Below, in pieces: positions 34,398 through 46,498 of a stretch of DNA of 64,000 bases. The notes beneath the pieces were generated by a model, which did not search any database, was not told the origin of the DNA, and saw nothing but the letters and a program-made list of their open reading frames with translations. Source of the DNA: Sycobia sp. Sy_11 (Eukaryota; Arthropoda; Insecta; Hymenoptera; Epichrysomallidae); assembly GCA_018907035.1 (NCBI GenBank), contig JACCIC010000048.1, positions 1,023,001 through 1,087,000 of the forward strand, in the 5' to 3' direction. The translations under genes and the position numbers were made by a program. Each line of letters starts with the position of its first letter. The stretch's first letter is position 1.

Positions 34398-35723
34398 TTG
34401 GTTCTCGATATTGCGGAGATGGGTTTCCCGGACGAGGACGCGGAAATACGTTTAGTTACCGACACGTCAAACACCGCGATGGGAGCCGCACTCGAACAAA
34501 AGGACGGAGAGCAATGGCGTCCTATAGTATTCTTCTCTAGAAAATTCAATCATGCTCAAGCCAAGTACGCGACGATCGACCGCGAGCTCACCGCGATATA
34601 CTACGCGGTACGTAAGTTTTTCTACTACTTAGAGGGACGCGAATTCACTATCGTCACCGATCATAAGCCGCTGATGTACGTCATGTCGCAAAACCAAGAC
34701 AAGGCTCCCGCGCTACGCTGCCAGCAGCTCAATTACCTCGCGCAATTCAACGCGAAAATCATATACCGAGCAGGGGACGAGAACGTAGTCGCCGACGCGC
34801 TGCCGCGAATCGAGTCGTTCCGCATACCCAGTATGTTCAACTGGAACGACTCATGGAACAGGTACGCGGAGGACGTCGACGCGGTCAGGAAAGACGTAAA
34901 CGCCTTCCGCCTCCCGACTCTGTTCGACGCGAAAGAACTCGCGAAGGAGCAAGACTCAGACCCGGATTTGTATCGAGTCCTACGCGACCCGCAACACCCA
35001 TTAAAGCTGAGACAACTCACCTTTAATGACGATCCGACCTTACCGTTTTACTGCGATATGCAAGGAGACACCATTAGGCCGTATATTCCCGAATCGCTAC
35101 GCGACGAAGTGTTTAACCTATTTCACGGGACGTCGCATCCCAGCGGAAAGGTCACCGATCGGCTGATACGCCGGCAATACGTGTGGCCGGATATAAGCCG
35201 AGAGATCACTAGGAAGTGCAGGGAATGCGTAGAATGTCAGCTCTCAAAGGTAGCGCGACACAACAAGCCGCTCCCCGACCATTTTACAGCGCCAGACGCG
35301 CGATTTAAGCATATACACATCGACATAGTCGGACCGCTCACCGCGAGGAGTGATTACCAATACATCCTCACCATGATCGACAGATATTCGAGATGGCCCG
35401 AAGCCGTACCGATCGCGGACTCCACCGCGCGCGCAGTCGCGGAGGCCGTAACGCAACACTGGATTGCGCGGTACGGGGCACCCGAAATTATCACTACAGA
35501 TCAAGGGCGACAATTCGAGTCGAGGCTTTTTGAAGAACTCTTAAAGTTCTCAGGGTGCAAAAGGAAACGCACCACTTCCTATCACCCGGCCGCGAACGGC
35601 ATTGTAGAAAGGTGGCATCGCGACCTTAAAGCTGCGCTTATGTGCCAAGGTGACAACCCAGACTGGCCCGAGCACTACCGATGGTGCTACTGGACTTACG
35701 CACACGCGTCCGTACCGACGTAG
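34398..35723 (+). pseudogene. element 2 RNase H and integrase
   Basis: This frame follows the TAG without a gap. RNase H: VTDTSNTAMGAALEQ (Asp), IDRELTAIYYAV (Glu), FTIVTDHKPL (Asp) and ENVVADALPR. Integrase: zinc region with H-x4-H in FHGTSHPSG and CRECVEC, then the core with IDIVGPLTAR, ITTDQGRQF and ANGIVERWH, the D, D and E of the catalytic triad. A frameshift near 35690-35720 moves the C-terminal part into the next frame (35681-36160). It would integrate element DNA, but the nonsense codon and frameshift prevent a full polyprotein. Confidence 0.9.
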
Positions 35724-36160
35724 GAGTGAGTCCCGCAGAATACCTATACGGCACGACCCTCAAGATCCCCGGCGCGTTTTGCGTACACGACGGAGTCGAA
35801 CCCGACGACAGCGCGTTCCTCCGCGACCTTAAGGAGTACATGCACAATGTACGACCAGCTCGAGTCGAGCACAGAAACACATACAAACCCTTCGTGTACA
35901 AAGAGATGGGGCAATGCACCCACGTGTTTCTCCAAACTAACCCCAACAGGCCGACCCTATGTAGACCATACTCCGGGCCGCATCGGGTGTTAGAACGCAA
36001 TCCAGACGGGAAAACCTTACGCATCGATGTCAACGGCCGCGAAAAGACGGTATCCATTGAACGCGTCAAACCCGCGCACTACCTCAACGAGGACATTGAA
36101 AGCGAAGTCGATACCGAGGACGACTTCTCCGACAACGCGGATCACCCTGATCGATCCTGA
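35681..36160 (+). pseudogene. element 2 integrase C-terminal tail
   Basis: This frame continues integrase after the frameshift: VGVSPAEYLYGTTLKIPG, a DNA-binding tail with YKPFVYKEMGQCTHVFL and PYSGPHRVLERNPDGKTLRI, then IERVKPAHYLNE and an acidic end. The order and wording match the C-terminal domain of CsRn1-type integrases. The 440 bases after the stop at 36160 show no polypurine tract and join the shortened 3' LTR. Confidence 0.8.
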
Positions 36161-36600
36161 GCAGGCACCTGATCATCAATAGCGACACGGGCAAATTAAC
36201 CGACGAGGGTAGCGATCGCGAGCCAGTGCGCCGACTGAAAGGCATCCTAAAGACGTCGAAGCATCAGCCTGACTCAGGCAGCCCTGCTAGAGGCATCCGC
36301 GGAGAAAGCTCCCACAGCGCCGTCAAATACATTATACCACAGCTACGCGATGGTAGCCGACGCGTATAACATCGGCCCAACATCTTACGTAAAAATACTC
36401 ACAATGACTCGTACACACCGTCCAACTCGGCGAGCTGGCGACAAGCTTCCCCAACGAATATTCATCAGAAACACGTTCGTTTTGCAGGTGAAGGAGCCAT
36501 ACAGTCTGCCGCTCGGGCAGGTAATTAATCAGCTAGGCGAGATAGAAAGGCTCACCGCGAGCCTACCTCGAGGCCAGTTTCGGCTCAGCTGCGAGCTAGA

Positions 36601-36865
36601 GTAATGTAGCGAGCGGCGGCGCCTCCAACTGCGTGGAGGGGGTCGCGACGCCGCGGCGTGGGCAACGGCCGCACGCCGCGGCATTCCGGTACGGTAATCG
36701 GTAGAGCCAGGAACCTATAGTCCTGCTTTCACCTCTCCATTGTTCTATTCCTATAATAATAAAGTTATTGTTAATTATTAACAAAGTATATATTTATTGA
36801 ACATCCTCGACGACGACCGACGAGTGGACGGTCGGGAAACAATAAATATTGCCACTATCTCCACA
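36601..36865 (+). repeat. element 2 3' LTR, 5'-truncated
   Basis: It matches 30067-30306 but lacks the counterpart of 29999-30066. It contains a 25-bp near-duplication (GACGCCGCGG and CGCACGCCGCGG) absent from the other copy. It ends CCACA, followed by the AAGG target duplication. Confidence 0.88.
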
Positions 36866-38463
36866 AAGGCGTTACATATTACTAATATATCAACGATAAT
36901 TAACAATTATTCTTTAATTATTCTTTAATTTTGTATGTGTGTGTGTGTATGTGCGCGTGTGTGTGCGCGTGCGCGCGTATGGTTCTTTATTGAACAAATA
37001 TAAGGAAATAATTTTCATTTATATAAATTAAATAAATTAAACAAATAAGATTTGAAATAATGAAAAATTGTAAATGTTAGATTTACTTATTGATTCCAAT
37101 AGTTTTTTTATAGCAATTATAATAGTTTTATTATAGCATTCTAGCAAAGATTAAATATTTTAAAAATTAATTATAATTTACGAATATTTTCATCAGAGCA
37201 CCAAAAAGCAATCATTATAAATTCTAGATAATAATTATTAAACATAAGATCTTTAATTTTTAACTTCTCTCATTATTTTACTCTCACTATCTCTATTTAT
37301 TCTCACTATTTTTCTCAACTTCTCTCAAACGTTCAGCTCTTACTTTACATTTCAAACATACTGCCCAAAGTTTTTGTATATTACACCTATAGGTACACAT
37401 ATTGATTTCTTTTCATTTTCTATGATAAATACAAAATTAATTTCAAATAATTAATACAAAATATTTATGACGGTAATATAGTTACATCTTATAAATATAT
37501 TTTATTTTCCAAAACAAAGAAAAGATTATTGAAATCAATTTTAGAAAGTAAATTATATCGAAAACAGAATTTTAAAACAAAATCAATTTTTCACGTCTAT
37601 TGTTTTGTTGCAAAATACTATTTTATATTTTTAGTAAAATTATATATTCAAGAAAAATATATTCTTCAAACAGAAAAGTTAAAACTTTATTATTTAAAAA
37701 TAGAAAATTGTTTCGAATGCAGTGTTGAAAATATAAAATAGTTTTTATTCAAGCAACTATTGTTTTTACGAAGTAGAGAATAGAACATTTTTATTCAATT
37801 TCTGAATAGTCAAGTACACTTAAAGTATTCTTCTTTTCTTTATTTTGTTAAATACACGACACACAAACACACAAATGCTTTTTTTAAAAATGGTTTGATT
37901 AATAAATATTAGATTTAGTCATTTTATCAGAATATGAAAAGTAAGGTAGAAAAGATATTTATATAATTACTTTTTCTATCATTAAATTAATAAAATGAAT
38001 ATTTGACCAAAATTTTTAAACCAATCTGTAATAGACTAATAGACAAATTAAATAGTACCTCGCTACGCTCGGGCGGCAAACATACCCTTGTCGGAAAACG
38101 CCTATTTTGCTCCCTTGTGTCACATACTATTTTCCTATCCGAGGGCGCTTTTTCTTTCTCAAAGAAATGCACAAAAAATTGAACGGCAAACTCACAGAAT
38201 TAAAGAATGTTAAACCCCCTTCCCCTCCATGTGCTAGCCATGCTTAGATAGAGCAAGCAGGTATAAAATCTAAAGGTCCAAGTGATACTCGCTCTTAAAT
38301 AAGTTGTCCTAACATAAAATGTAATTCGTTGGGTTTAAAAAAATATAATATTATCGGTTTTTTCTTAAGGTTATACGTGCAATTTACTTGAATTGAATAA
38401 AATTAAATTAAATAATTTCCTCTTATTTGGAAATTAATATAGTGTTAAGAAGAGATGTAGGAT

Positions 38464-38525
38464 TGGGTGGTGGGGGTGCAGGGGGTGAAACCCCCGCCGG
38501 GGGTTGGGGGACGGAGCCCCCCTTT
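38464..38525. other. G/C-run hairpin block
   Basis: GGGGGTGAAACCCCC and GGGGGACGGAGCCCCCC form consecutive hairpins with 5- and 6-bp G/C stems, within otherwise AT-rich DNA. The G runs could also form a G-quadruplex. No coding sequence overlaps. Confidence 0.7.
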
Positions 38526-39889
38526 TCTATAAATAAATAAGACTAATCAATTGAAGATTATAAGTTTGTTAATAATCTACGCTCAAATTAAAATTATAAA
38601 TTTTTAATAGCATAATAAATAGAATTTTAAATTAAAACTAATTAAAAAAAAGATAGATAATTTTTAAATACATAAAAATTATCTATTATAAAAAATACTT
38701 AAAAAACATAAAAATTTTTATAATAAATTTTAGATAGAATAAAAATCTTATTTCATTTTAAAATCTTGAATATCTAACTTAAAGTGCAAAAAAAAGGTCG
38801 ACCGGCGCATATACTCATAAGTCTAAACATCGTAAATGCCAGATGTTGCACAGGCACGGAAAACTGAGAATCCTACCGGACTACACAGTTCCGTTCATTC
38901 GCTTTTCCTCCCAAGGGAGTAAAAGTAGTATTTTGCTCCCTCTAGACAGCTACAGAAAATCGTATTTTGCGCCCTAAGTGCGGGAATAGTACATTTCTTA
39001 CCAAGTATGGAAAGGCATTATTTACGAAACGAGAGGTTTGCGGCCCGAGGCGAAGCCGAGGGTTGTAACAAGGTTCGTAAAAAAGTCTTTTGGTACTAGG
39101 TAAGGATTATATTTTTCCTCATGAGAACCGGAATCAAGCGATGAAGGTGCGATTTTTAGGTTAGAATGAGGAAAAATTGTTTTCTCTATTTCAATCATTC
39201 AATCCATCATTTCAAATGTTATTTATTTATAATTTATCTAAATCATATAGATAAAAATAATTCCTTTAATATTTCTTCAAGAACGAATCAAGAATACGAA
39301 ACTTTTTCAAATACATACACACATGCAGATGCGTGCGTGTGTATATAATTTAATAATTTTAATGGTAATGATAATAAATATTTAAAAACATGAGTAATTT
39401 ATAAAATTAATTTTAAGAATTGTGACAATTATCATATCAGGCTAGTGGGTAGTTATTTAAAAAAAGGAATATATGAGCATCAATATTATTTCCCAAGTGC
39501 TAATGATAAACTGAGTCTAAGACAGTTTTGCTTAAATTTAAAAAATATGAAAATTTTAGAATAGCTTATTAGAAATACATCTAAAATGGAAAGTCTTAAA
39601 TGTATTCATATTTTAAGGAATTGAAATAATGTGAATTTAATATTAGAGTGCAGTAAATTAGATAAAACTTATCATTCTTTATGAACATAAAAATATGCTT
39701 TACAATTAAGTTTGAATGAGGTGTAGGATATCTACTTATAGTTTCATTAGTAGAATTTTAGTTCAGTACCTGATAATACGCCATGGCGACTCAAAACGTT
39801 GTACTAAGCAGATACATAGAGTTGATAAATTTGATGGTGCTAGCAGTCAGAGTAACCTTTTCTAACAATAGTATTTGTATTATTTTGAT

Positions 39890-40035
39890 TTTTATGATTT
39901 TTTAGTAGTAGTTTTTATATTTCAGATTCTAGTGTACTGATAGTAAGCACCGGCTGACTGTCATTATAATTATATTATTTTATAAAGACTGTAAGACTGA
40001 TAAAAATATTTGTTAATTTAGATTAATTAGAGAAT
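39890..40035 (+). repeat. dispersed repeat of the 'gactgtaag..gataaaaatattt' family (copy B)
   Basis: It contains 'ttttagtagtagtttttatatttcagatt', 'gactgtcattata' and 'gactgtaagactgataaaaa', blocks shared with 41595-41800 and 49410-49870, though the first block is inverted relative to those copies. Confidence 0.6.
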
Positions 40036-40451
40036 GGAATTTATGAGCTTTGAATAATTAAAATTTAAATGTTACTAGTATTTGCAAGAGTAGGGTTTGT
40101 AAAATAATATATATTAATTTAGTATTTATGTGCATTATTACTCATACAATACAGAACATATATAATTTAAAATTTATTTTATTGTGATTTTCAGTGCCTT
40201 TAAAATTACAATTATTGCTTTTGTTGAATTAGATTTATTTGAAATTTATAAGGAATAAATAAATTAATTTATGCAAAGAACAACTCATTATTCATTATAA
40301 AAAATAAAAAAGTTTAAATAATTTGAATTTTGAAAAAGGTAAATTTAATTACTATAATCTTCAATTTTATATACAAATATTTATATTCAACAAGGAATAT
40401 AAATCAATAAACTCAATATATAAAAAAATTAATTTTATTAGAAAAACTTAC

Positions 40452-40738
40452 AGACAATCCTAAATAATTATTTGCGCAAAAATTAAGCACTTTCATTCCA
40501 TTGGCTAATATAATGTTAGCATTTTGAGCTGAAATTATAACTCTCTCATTTTTCCAAATTCCAGCCTCTTTCATAGCATTAAATTTTGTCTGTAAAATAG
40601 CAGCTAACGTTATTCTAGGTCGCATATTACTGTGTTGTTTAACTGAAAATATTTTAATAATTATAATTTTTCTTTTAAATCAATAATACAATAAATAAAA
40701 AATAATCTTAATTTACATTTGAATAAAGTTGTATTCAT
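40452..40738 (-). CDS. GCAT: glycine C-acetyltransferase (2-amino-3-ketobutyrate CoA ligase), first two exons
   Basis: Exon 1 coding part is 40717-40738 (MNTTLFK plus one base; donor GTAAAT). Exon 2 is 40452-40642 (acceptor TTTTCAG, donor GTAAGT). They join in frame to give 71 residues, including EAGIWKNERVIISAQNANI and KVLNFCANNYLGLS, the conserved N-terminal part of the PLP-dependent enzyme that converts 2-amino-3-ketobutyrate and CoA to glycine and acetyl-CoA in mitochondrial threonine breakdown. The first 25 residues lack acids and could be a transit peptide. The catalytic body, including the PLP-binding Lys, is not found to the left. Either the next intron is long or only a gene fragment remains. 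Confidence 0.75.
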
Positions 40739-42544
40739 TTTCACCACACTTGAATCACTAGATAATAATTTTATACTTGAAAAATCGAAATAGTATGAGA
40801 CAAACCAGTCAAACCTGTTGACCTTGAAATCTTGAAGTGAAAGCTTGTATCCAATTTCATCTCTGATGACGAATAAATCAATAATAATTCAATGCTTTAA
40901 TCTCATAACAGTATTATTTTCACATTTGATAGTAATAATAATTAATAATGTCAATTAATTTAAATAAATAAATTATTAAATGTATTTAATAATTTTTTAA
41001 ATATTGATTTTAAAGTTAATAATTTCTCGAAAAAATAGATTTCAAAAACTTATTTACAATTTATTTTTATGCTAGTTTTACATCATGATACTGTTAAAAA
41101 AGTACATTGCATCACAAATATTTTATCAATATTAATGTATAATTATTCACTTTTATTTCTTGTAAAATAATTATTATGGTTTTCTATATTCAATAAAAAA
41201 TTATGAGCTTGCTTCCATAGTTTACAGAAAATACAGAGCATTTTCATGCAACTATATAAGAATTTTTTCTAAATAAATGTATCAATCACAGTAATTATTT
41301 TAAAATTGTTTCTAACTCTTATTAATTTTCTTGATAATAAACTGTTCCTTAAACTTTGTACACACCTTTGTACACACCTTGTAATAGTAATTAATTAGAA
41401 CCAGAAAATAATTATTCTGATATTAAATTAAATAAATATATTTTTTTGCATTGAACAAAATTCTTAGAAACGCTGCATTTCTTGATAGACTATTATTTTG
41501 ATAATATAGGAGCATTAACTATATAATTTTACAATTATTCCTCAATTAAAGTACAAATATTTTGGATAAATATATTAAAAATAAATTAATAAATATTTTT
41601 ATCGGTCTTACGGTCTTTATACTATAATATATTATACTAATATAATGACAGTCAGACTGTTTGTTTCTAACCACCCCTGAAGAATCTGAAATAGAAATTA
41701 CTACTAAAAATAAATGGACTGTCATTATATTACTATATTCTATTATAGTATAAAAACTGTAAGATCGAGAAAAATACTTATTAATTTAATTCAGAACAGT
41801 AGACATAACAGTTTTTAATTTTTAATGGTAAAAATACAAGTTTAAAATAAAAAATATTTAGTTGAAAAAATAATTATAGATTAAAGTTTTTAAATAAGAT
41901 TTTATTAAAGTTTAGAATAAAATGTTTATTTTATTGATTTACATGTCTGTTTTATGTTATGTATAAATTTCTTAATAAATATGTCACATACACTGTTTTT
42001 AATTAATATATTTTAAATATTATGAATTAAGAGCAGTAAATTATTTTGTTACTTTTACATAATTGTTTTATTCTAAAGTATTGTTAATAAGTATATTGTA
42101 TTTATCTTTCTTTTTATTAATGGCAAAAACTAATTTCATTTTCAAACTAACAAATTAAATTTTAAATATGTAAATTATTTTTATAACTACAAAACTATTG
42201 TATGAAACTTAATTCACAAATATACTTTATAAAGATAATTATATTTACAAAATTCTTTTTCATTTATTTAAATATACAATTAAAAAAAAAAAATTAATAT
42301 ATAAAAATTAAAGATTATAAATATTCTGCTTATAGCTGTTCCTTTACTAATTATGCGCTACAGGAACTTAGAGAAAATATACTATTACTATAAAATAATC
42401 TATTACTCAAATAAAAGTTGAACATAATTTTTATATATTCAATCTAAAACAAAGATATAATTAGATTTTTTAAATATTTTTGAGAATCACGAATATTTTA
42501 ATTTTTACTATGCTTGCTTGATAAAAAATTATTAGGGAAAAAAT
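40739..42544. other. intergenic stretch between GCAT and NCLN
   Basis: AT-rich, holding the presumed GCAT promoter and leader (40740-40880), the NCLN 3' UTR (left of 42545) and a dispersed repeat at 41595-41800. No other gene is seen. Confidence 0.6.
41595..41800. repeat. short inverted-repeat element of the 'gactgtaag' family (copy C)
   Basis: The left end reads 'aatatttttatcggtcttacggtctttatac' and the right end is its approximate reverse complement ('tataaaaactgtaagatcgag..aatacttatt'). The centre holds 'atctgaaatagaaattactac'. It resembles a deleted, MITE-like form of the longer copy at 49410-49870. Confidence 0.7.
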
Positions 42545-45500
42545 TCAAGATGTCTTCGATTTACTGGATATTCTTGTAGCAAAATTATAAACATAAGAAA
42601 AGTTGTATACTAATAAATAGATAACGCCCAAATATAAAACTATTGCAAGAGTTAAAAAGAGATCAAATATAGCTGGTTTTACACTGTAACAAAAAAATTA
42701 AAATTATTTAATTAAAGTTGTATTTCTTGAATAATACTATACTTCTAAAAATTATTTTAATTTCAAATCTAAAAAATTTATTTATGTCTGTTATACATAA
42801 TAAATTTTAAAATGGTTGTATACATTACTTTTACTTAAGATTTCTGTTTAAAAATAAGATAAAAAATTAAGACAATAATACTGATTACTAAAATTATGTT
42901 TTGTAAACAAATTTCAAATTTTTAAGAAATATTCTATAATATAGTAGAATGAACAAGAAAAAATATGATCAATTTGTATTTAACTATTCATATAATGTTT
43001 ATCAGGAAAAAGTTATTATATGAAATTGAACCATGTATAATATAAGTCAAAATATAAATTCACTTCTAAACATCAAGAGGGTTTAATATTTTATAATAAT
43101 CAAAGTAATTTAATTGTTAAACATAATATTCAAGTCTGTGAACATATTTTCATTGTTTTCAGACATCAAATTTTATTAGGAACTATTTCATTACTCTAAT
43201 TCAAATCCAAATAGAATTTGTCTTACTCTTAAGAAAAATAAAGTAATTAAAGTTTCAAGTTTTAAATAGTAAACCTTATTATAGTTAACTGTAAAACGAG
43301 TTTCACCTATAAATATTCAATGTCGCTTTCATTATATCATAAAAAATAAATTCTGGATCTCGCTTATCTGGACTATGAAGTGTTATTTTTACGTCTCCCA
43401 TATATTTTTGCATTGCTTCTTTAAGAAAATTAACCAACGAATTTTGTTTCTCAGCCAATAGTGAAGCTGCTCTAGGTTGTGATACCAAGAAGTTCATCCA
43501 CATTGTTAAGGAATCTTTAGATACACTCTAAAAGTTCAAATAAATAATATATTTTTATTGAAAAATAGTATTAAATGGTAATATAACTACAATAATATTA
43601 AAATCACACTCACCAATGGTTCAGCAAAAATTTGACTATGACTTATATTATACATATGTCTTGCAAGAGCTTCTGCTACAACTACAGTATGTTTAAGAAG
43701 CCTCTCTATCTGTCCATCCTGCAAAGTGTCAAGAATAGTATTGCGGAGTGGATCTTCATGACTTTTTAAACTTGATAGAGTTGTAGCTGGTAATCGTCTA
43801 ATACTATAACGTTCATGCTCCCAAGCAAGACTTTCTTCTGCTAGATTAATTTTCTTGTGGACACCCTCAACATTTCCATAACCTAGACTATTTGATACAT
43901 CCTTTAGTTCTTTATAAAAAATTCCACCAGGTGATGCTTCTTTCGGAGGTTTTGATACATGTACATACAAATCAGTACTAGAAGATAGAGAATCCAAGCA
44001 TATTACATATGAGGCATCCTATAAAAAAATTTATTTTATTCAAAATTTGAGCAATAGAATGAAAGCAAATACAAATTTTGCACATTAATTAAATTAAATT
44101 AATTATAAAAAAAAATATAAATAATTATACTTGTATGGTAGATCCTTCAAGTCCATCAAGTTGATCTTCTAACCACTTTTTACTTCCTTGAAAATTGAGT
44201 TTTCCTCCTCCAGTGACAATGAAAACTAAATTATATCGTGGTCGAGATCTTCCAATAGAATAAAGCACTGAAAAAAGTCTTGCAAGTTCAAGTAACATTG
44301 CCAATCCTGATGCATTACTCTCAGCTCCAAATGACAATTCCTGCAATTATTATTTTTTAATTATTTATTTATTATTTAGTAATATTTATTTCAGTAAAAA
44401 TTAATAAATAATATAAGTTAAAAATTCATGTTACTGATTAATTTTGGTAATAAATAAAGCTATAATTGTACCGGTGCAATTCCAGTACTATCATAATGAG
44501 CAACTAATGCAATAGTTGGCAATTTATCTTCTACTCCAGTTCCAGTCAATTTTCCTTGTAAAGTGGCAATTTTTACATCACTTTTAGAAATAGCTTGATT
44601 AGTAGAAACGACTACTTGATATCCACTTGCAGAAATAGAATTGAGCAAAGCTTCAGCTGCAGAGCCAGCTTTTTCATCATTAACAAAACCATGTTCAATA
44701 TCATCCAAAATTATTTGAAGTTCTGGGTTCCATTTCGTAAAATATACAGGAATTGTAATTTCAGGTCCATATATCATAGATTCTTCTAAGGTCATAATGT
44801 GCTAAATTAAAAGAATAATTATTTTGATTTTTTTTTTATTTTGTTTAAGGTTGCTCTATTTCTGTTCTCAAATAGTGGTGCTAATCAGCAACACAGGTCT
44901 ACAATGTGTATAAACAAAGCACATTTAAATTTTTACAGCGATTCTTGTATCAATCAACCAAGACCAGGTCTAATCATCGAATTACTAGTCTTTCATTCTA
45001 GCGATCAAGCCATTGTAGGCCTCTGTATTAATTCTATCATATAAGATATACATATTTGATATAATTATAAATTATCCTTACTTGCTTTTCATTTTCATTT
45101 AATCTGTCAAGATTTTCTGGTAAAACTACAATTAATGCTCCAGCTTTTTGTCGAATACCTTGAAAAGTCTCTGGAGTAAGATCTAAACCTCTGGCAATAA
45201 TGCAATGTCTAGAAGTACTCCAACCAGTTAATGATCGTGCTTCTAAAGATATTGGTGCACTGCGACAGCCTTGAAAAAAATTCACAATTCACATAACAAA
45301 TAGCATTAAAATAAAGGAAACAAAATATTTAAATTAATAATTCAATTTAAACAGATTTTTATACCTTACAATATTAAATTTGTCAATTAAAAACCAAACT
45401 CTAAAAAATGTTATATATTCCTCAATTACAAATATAAATTATATTAATTGCTTAAATATTAATAACTTCAATCTGATTTTACGTGAGATAAATAATTTGT

Positions 45501-45820
45501 AAATAAATAAATCAAAACTGATAAAAATTAGATAATTTATTCACTTAATATAAAGAAATTAAGTAAATAACTAATGTACTAATATAGAAATGAAATATAA
45601 TGCAATAAGAAATATAAACGATAATTTTAGTAAAAAATTATTCACCGTGAGGTACACCATGCAAATCATACTGGTTCATTCGAAAGGCTGGGAATTCGTG
45701 AGAAGCGGTGACAGAATTGACTGGAGAAATTATTATAAATATTGGTAAAACTAATAGGAGATAATAAGGTAAATAACCACGACATAATTCCGCAAAACTA
45801 TCACATTCTTCGAGCCACAT
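42545..45820 (-). CDS. NCLN: nicalin (BOS complex subunit NCLN), complete in seven exons
   Basis: Exons on the minus strand: 45820-45646, 45269-45082, 44801-44472, 44340-44131, 44018-43614, 43527-43307 and 42683-42545. All introns are GT-AG, and the exons sum to 1668 bases, giving 555 residues with no frame break (human nicalin has 563). N-terminal signal/anchor at residues 15-37 (YYLLLVLPIFIIIS); lumenal M28-peptidase-like domain including LPTIALVAHYDSTGIAP and ESNASGLAMLLELARLF; C-terminal membrane helix at about 515-540. Nicalin is an ER membrane protein that works with NOMO and TMEM147 in multipass-protein biogenesis and lacks active peptidase ligands. Introns are short (82 to 623 bases). 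GCAT follows 1.8 kb downstream on the same strand. Confidence 0.96.
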
Positions 45821-46240
45821 TATCGCATTAATGTTATATTAAAGAAAATTAAAGAAAAGGATAATTTACTGACGAATTGATAATTTAATTTCATGAGATA
45901 TCAGGATGTGCTGTAATTTGTGAGACTCCATACAGCAATTACCAGTCAGCAGCCCTATAGAGAGTAGAGGTAGAAACAGATAATAAGGGGCGATCGCCGA
46001 TGCCTATGTTAAGAGTGCTCCATACCTCTAACGGAAGTTAAAATCGATTGAAGCGCCTCATTTTTTATATACTGCGGAATTTTACGGAACTCGAAGTGTA
46101 CAAAAAATCCTGTTCTGTTTTATCGATTGTTCCAGTATTAATCAGGGCCGTAGTAGACCAAGTTAAATATGTAAATTATAAAGGATCTATACAAAATTTA
46201 TATTTTATAATATTCTTATGAAATAAGTAGCGAAGTAGAT
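45821..46240 (-). promoter_or_regulatory. probable NCLN promoter and 5' region
   Basis: Upstream of the NCLN start the sequence becomes less AT-rich around 45950-46060 ('ggggcgatcgccgatgcc'). No TATA box is obvious. The block 'ttaagagtgctccatacc' at 46010 matches the edge of the palindrome at 61973-61995, so a transposon end may lie inside the promoter. Confidence 0.35.
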
Positions 46241-46285
46241 GATCATTTGTCACAAGAAGTTTATAATATATATATATATATATAA

Positions 46286-46301
46286 ATTTACACACGCACG
46301 C

Positions 46302-46362
<61 letters not shown>
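46286..46362. repeat. (GA)n microsatellite
   Basis: GA run of about 28 units preceded by a short TA and CA tract (46263-46304). Confidence 0.95.
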
Positions 46363-46363
<1 letters not shown>

Positions 46364-46382
46364 TGGGAGATATGGATATGTA

Positions 46383-46450
46383 TTGATATTATTATGTATT
46401 AATTTTAATTTATATTGGACTGTAAGACTGATGGAAATATTTATTAATTT

Positions 46451-46495
<45 letters not shown>
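46383..46495 (+). repeat. 'gactgtaag' repeat end (copy D) followed by (TA)n
   Basis: The block 'tattgatattattatgtatt..ggactgtaagactgatggaaatatttatt' matches 8825-8895 almost base for base, then runs into a TA tract at 46450-46495. Confidence 0.75.

Positions 46496-46498
<3 letters not shown>

Larger units (their letters stand above)
29999..36865 (+). mobile_element. Ty3/gypsy LTR retrotransposon, element 2 (CsRn1-like)
   Basis: A 6.87-kb plus-strand element bounded by AAGG at 29995-29998 and 36866-36869, a probable 4-bp target duplication. It holds a 308-bp 5' LTR, a long leader, an open gag, a pol in several frames and a 3' LTR lacking its first 68 bases. Gag ends in a CHCC-type zinc motif and pol contains the ARRLPPEKLRAAK segment before the polymerase, both features of the CsRn1 group of gypsy elements. 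Base composition is strikingly GC-rich compared with the flanks. Confidence 0.9.
36866..40451. other. AT-rich intergenic or intronic stretch with GC-rich islands
   Basis: No exon is recognised. It includes a GT/GC alternating tract (36934-36980). Two GC-rich blocks are 38055-38165 ('cctcgctacgctcgggcgg') and 38464-38525, the latter with consecutive G5/C5 hairpins. A third block at 38800-39110 holds 'ggcccgaggcgaagccgaggg'. A copy of the 'gactgtaag' repeat family lies at 39890-40035. If GCAT continues, its later exons must lie in or beyond this stretch. Confidence 0.5.

Noticed and set aside
46239..46496. Open frames with long RE, YI or SL dipeptide runs
   Set aside because: These are translations of (GA)n and (TA)n microsatellites.
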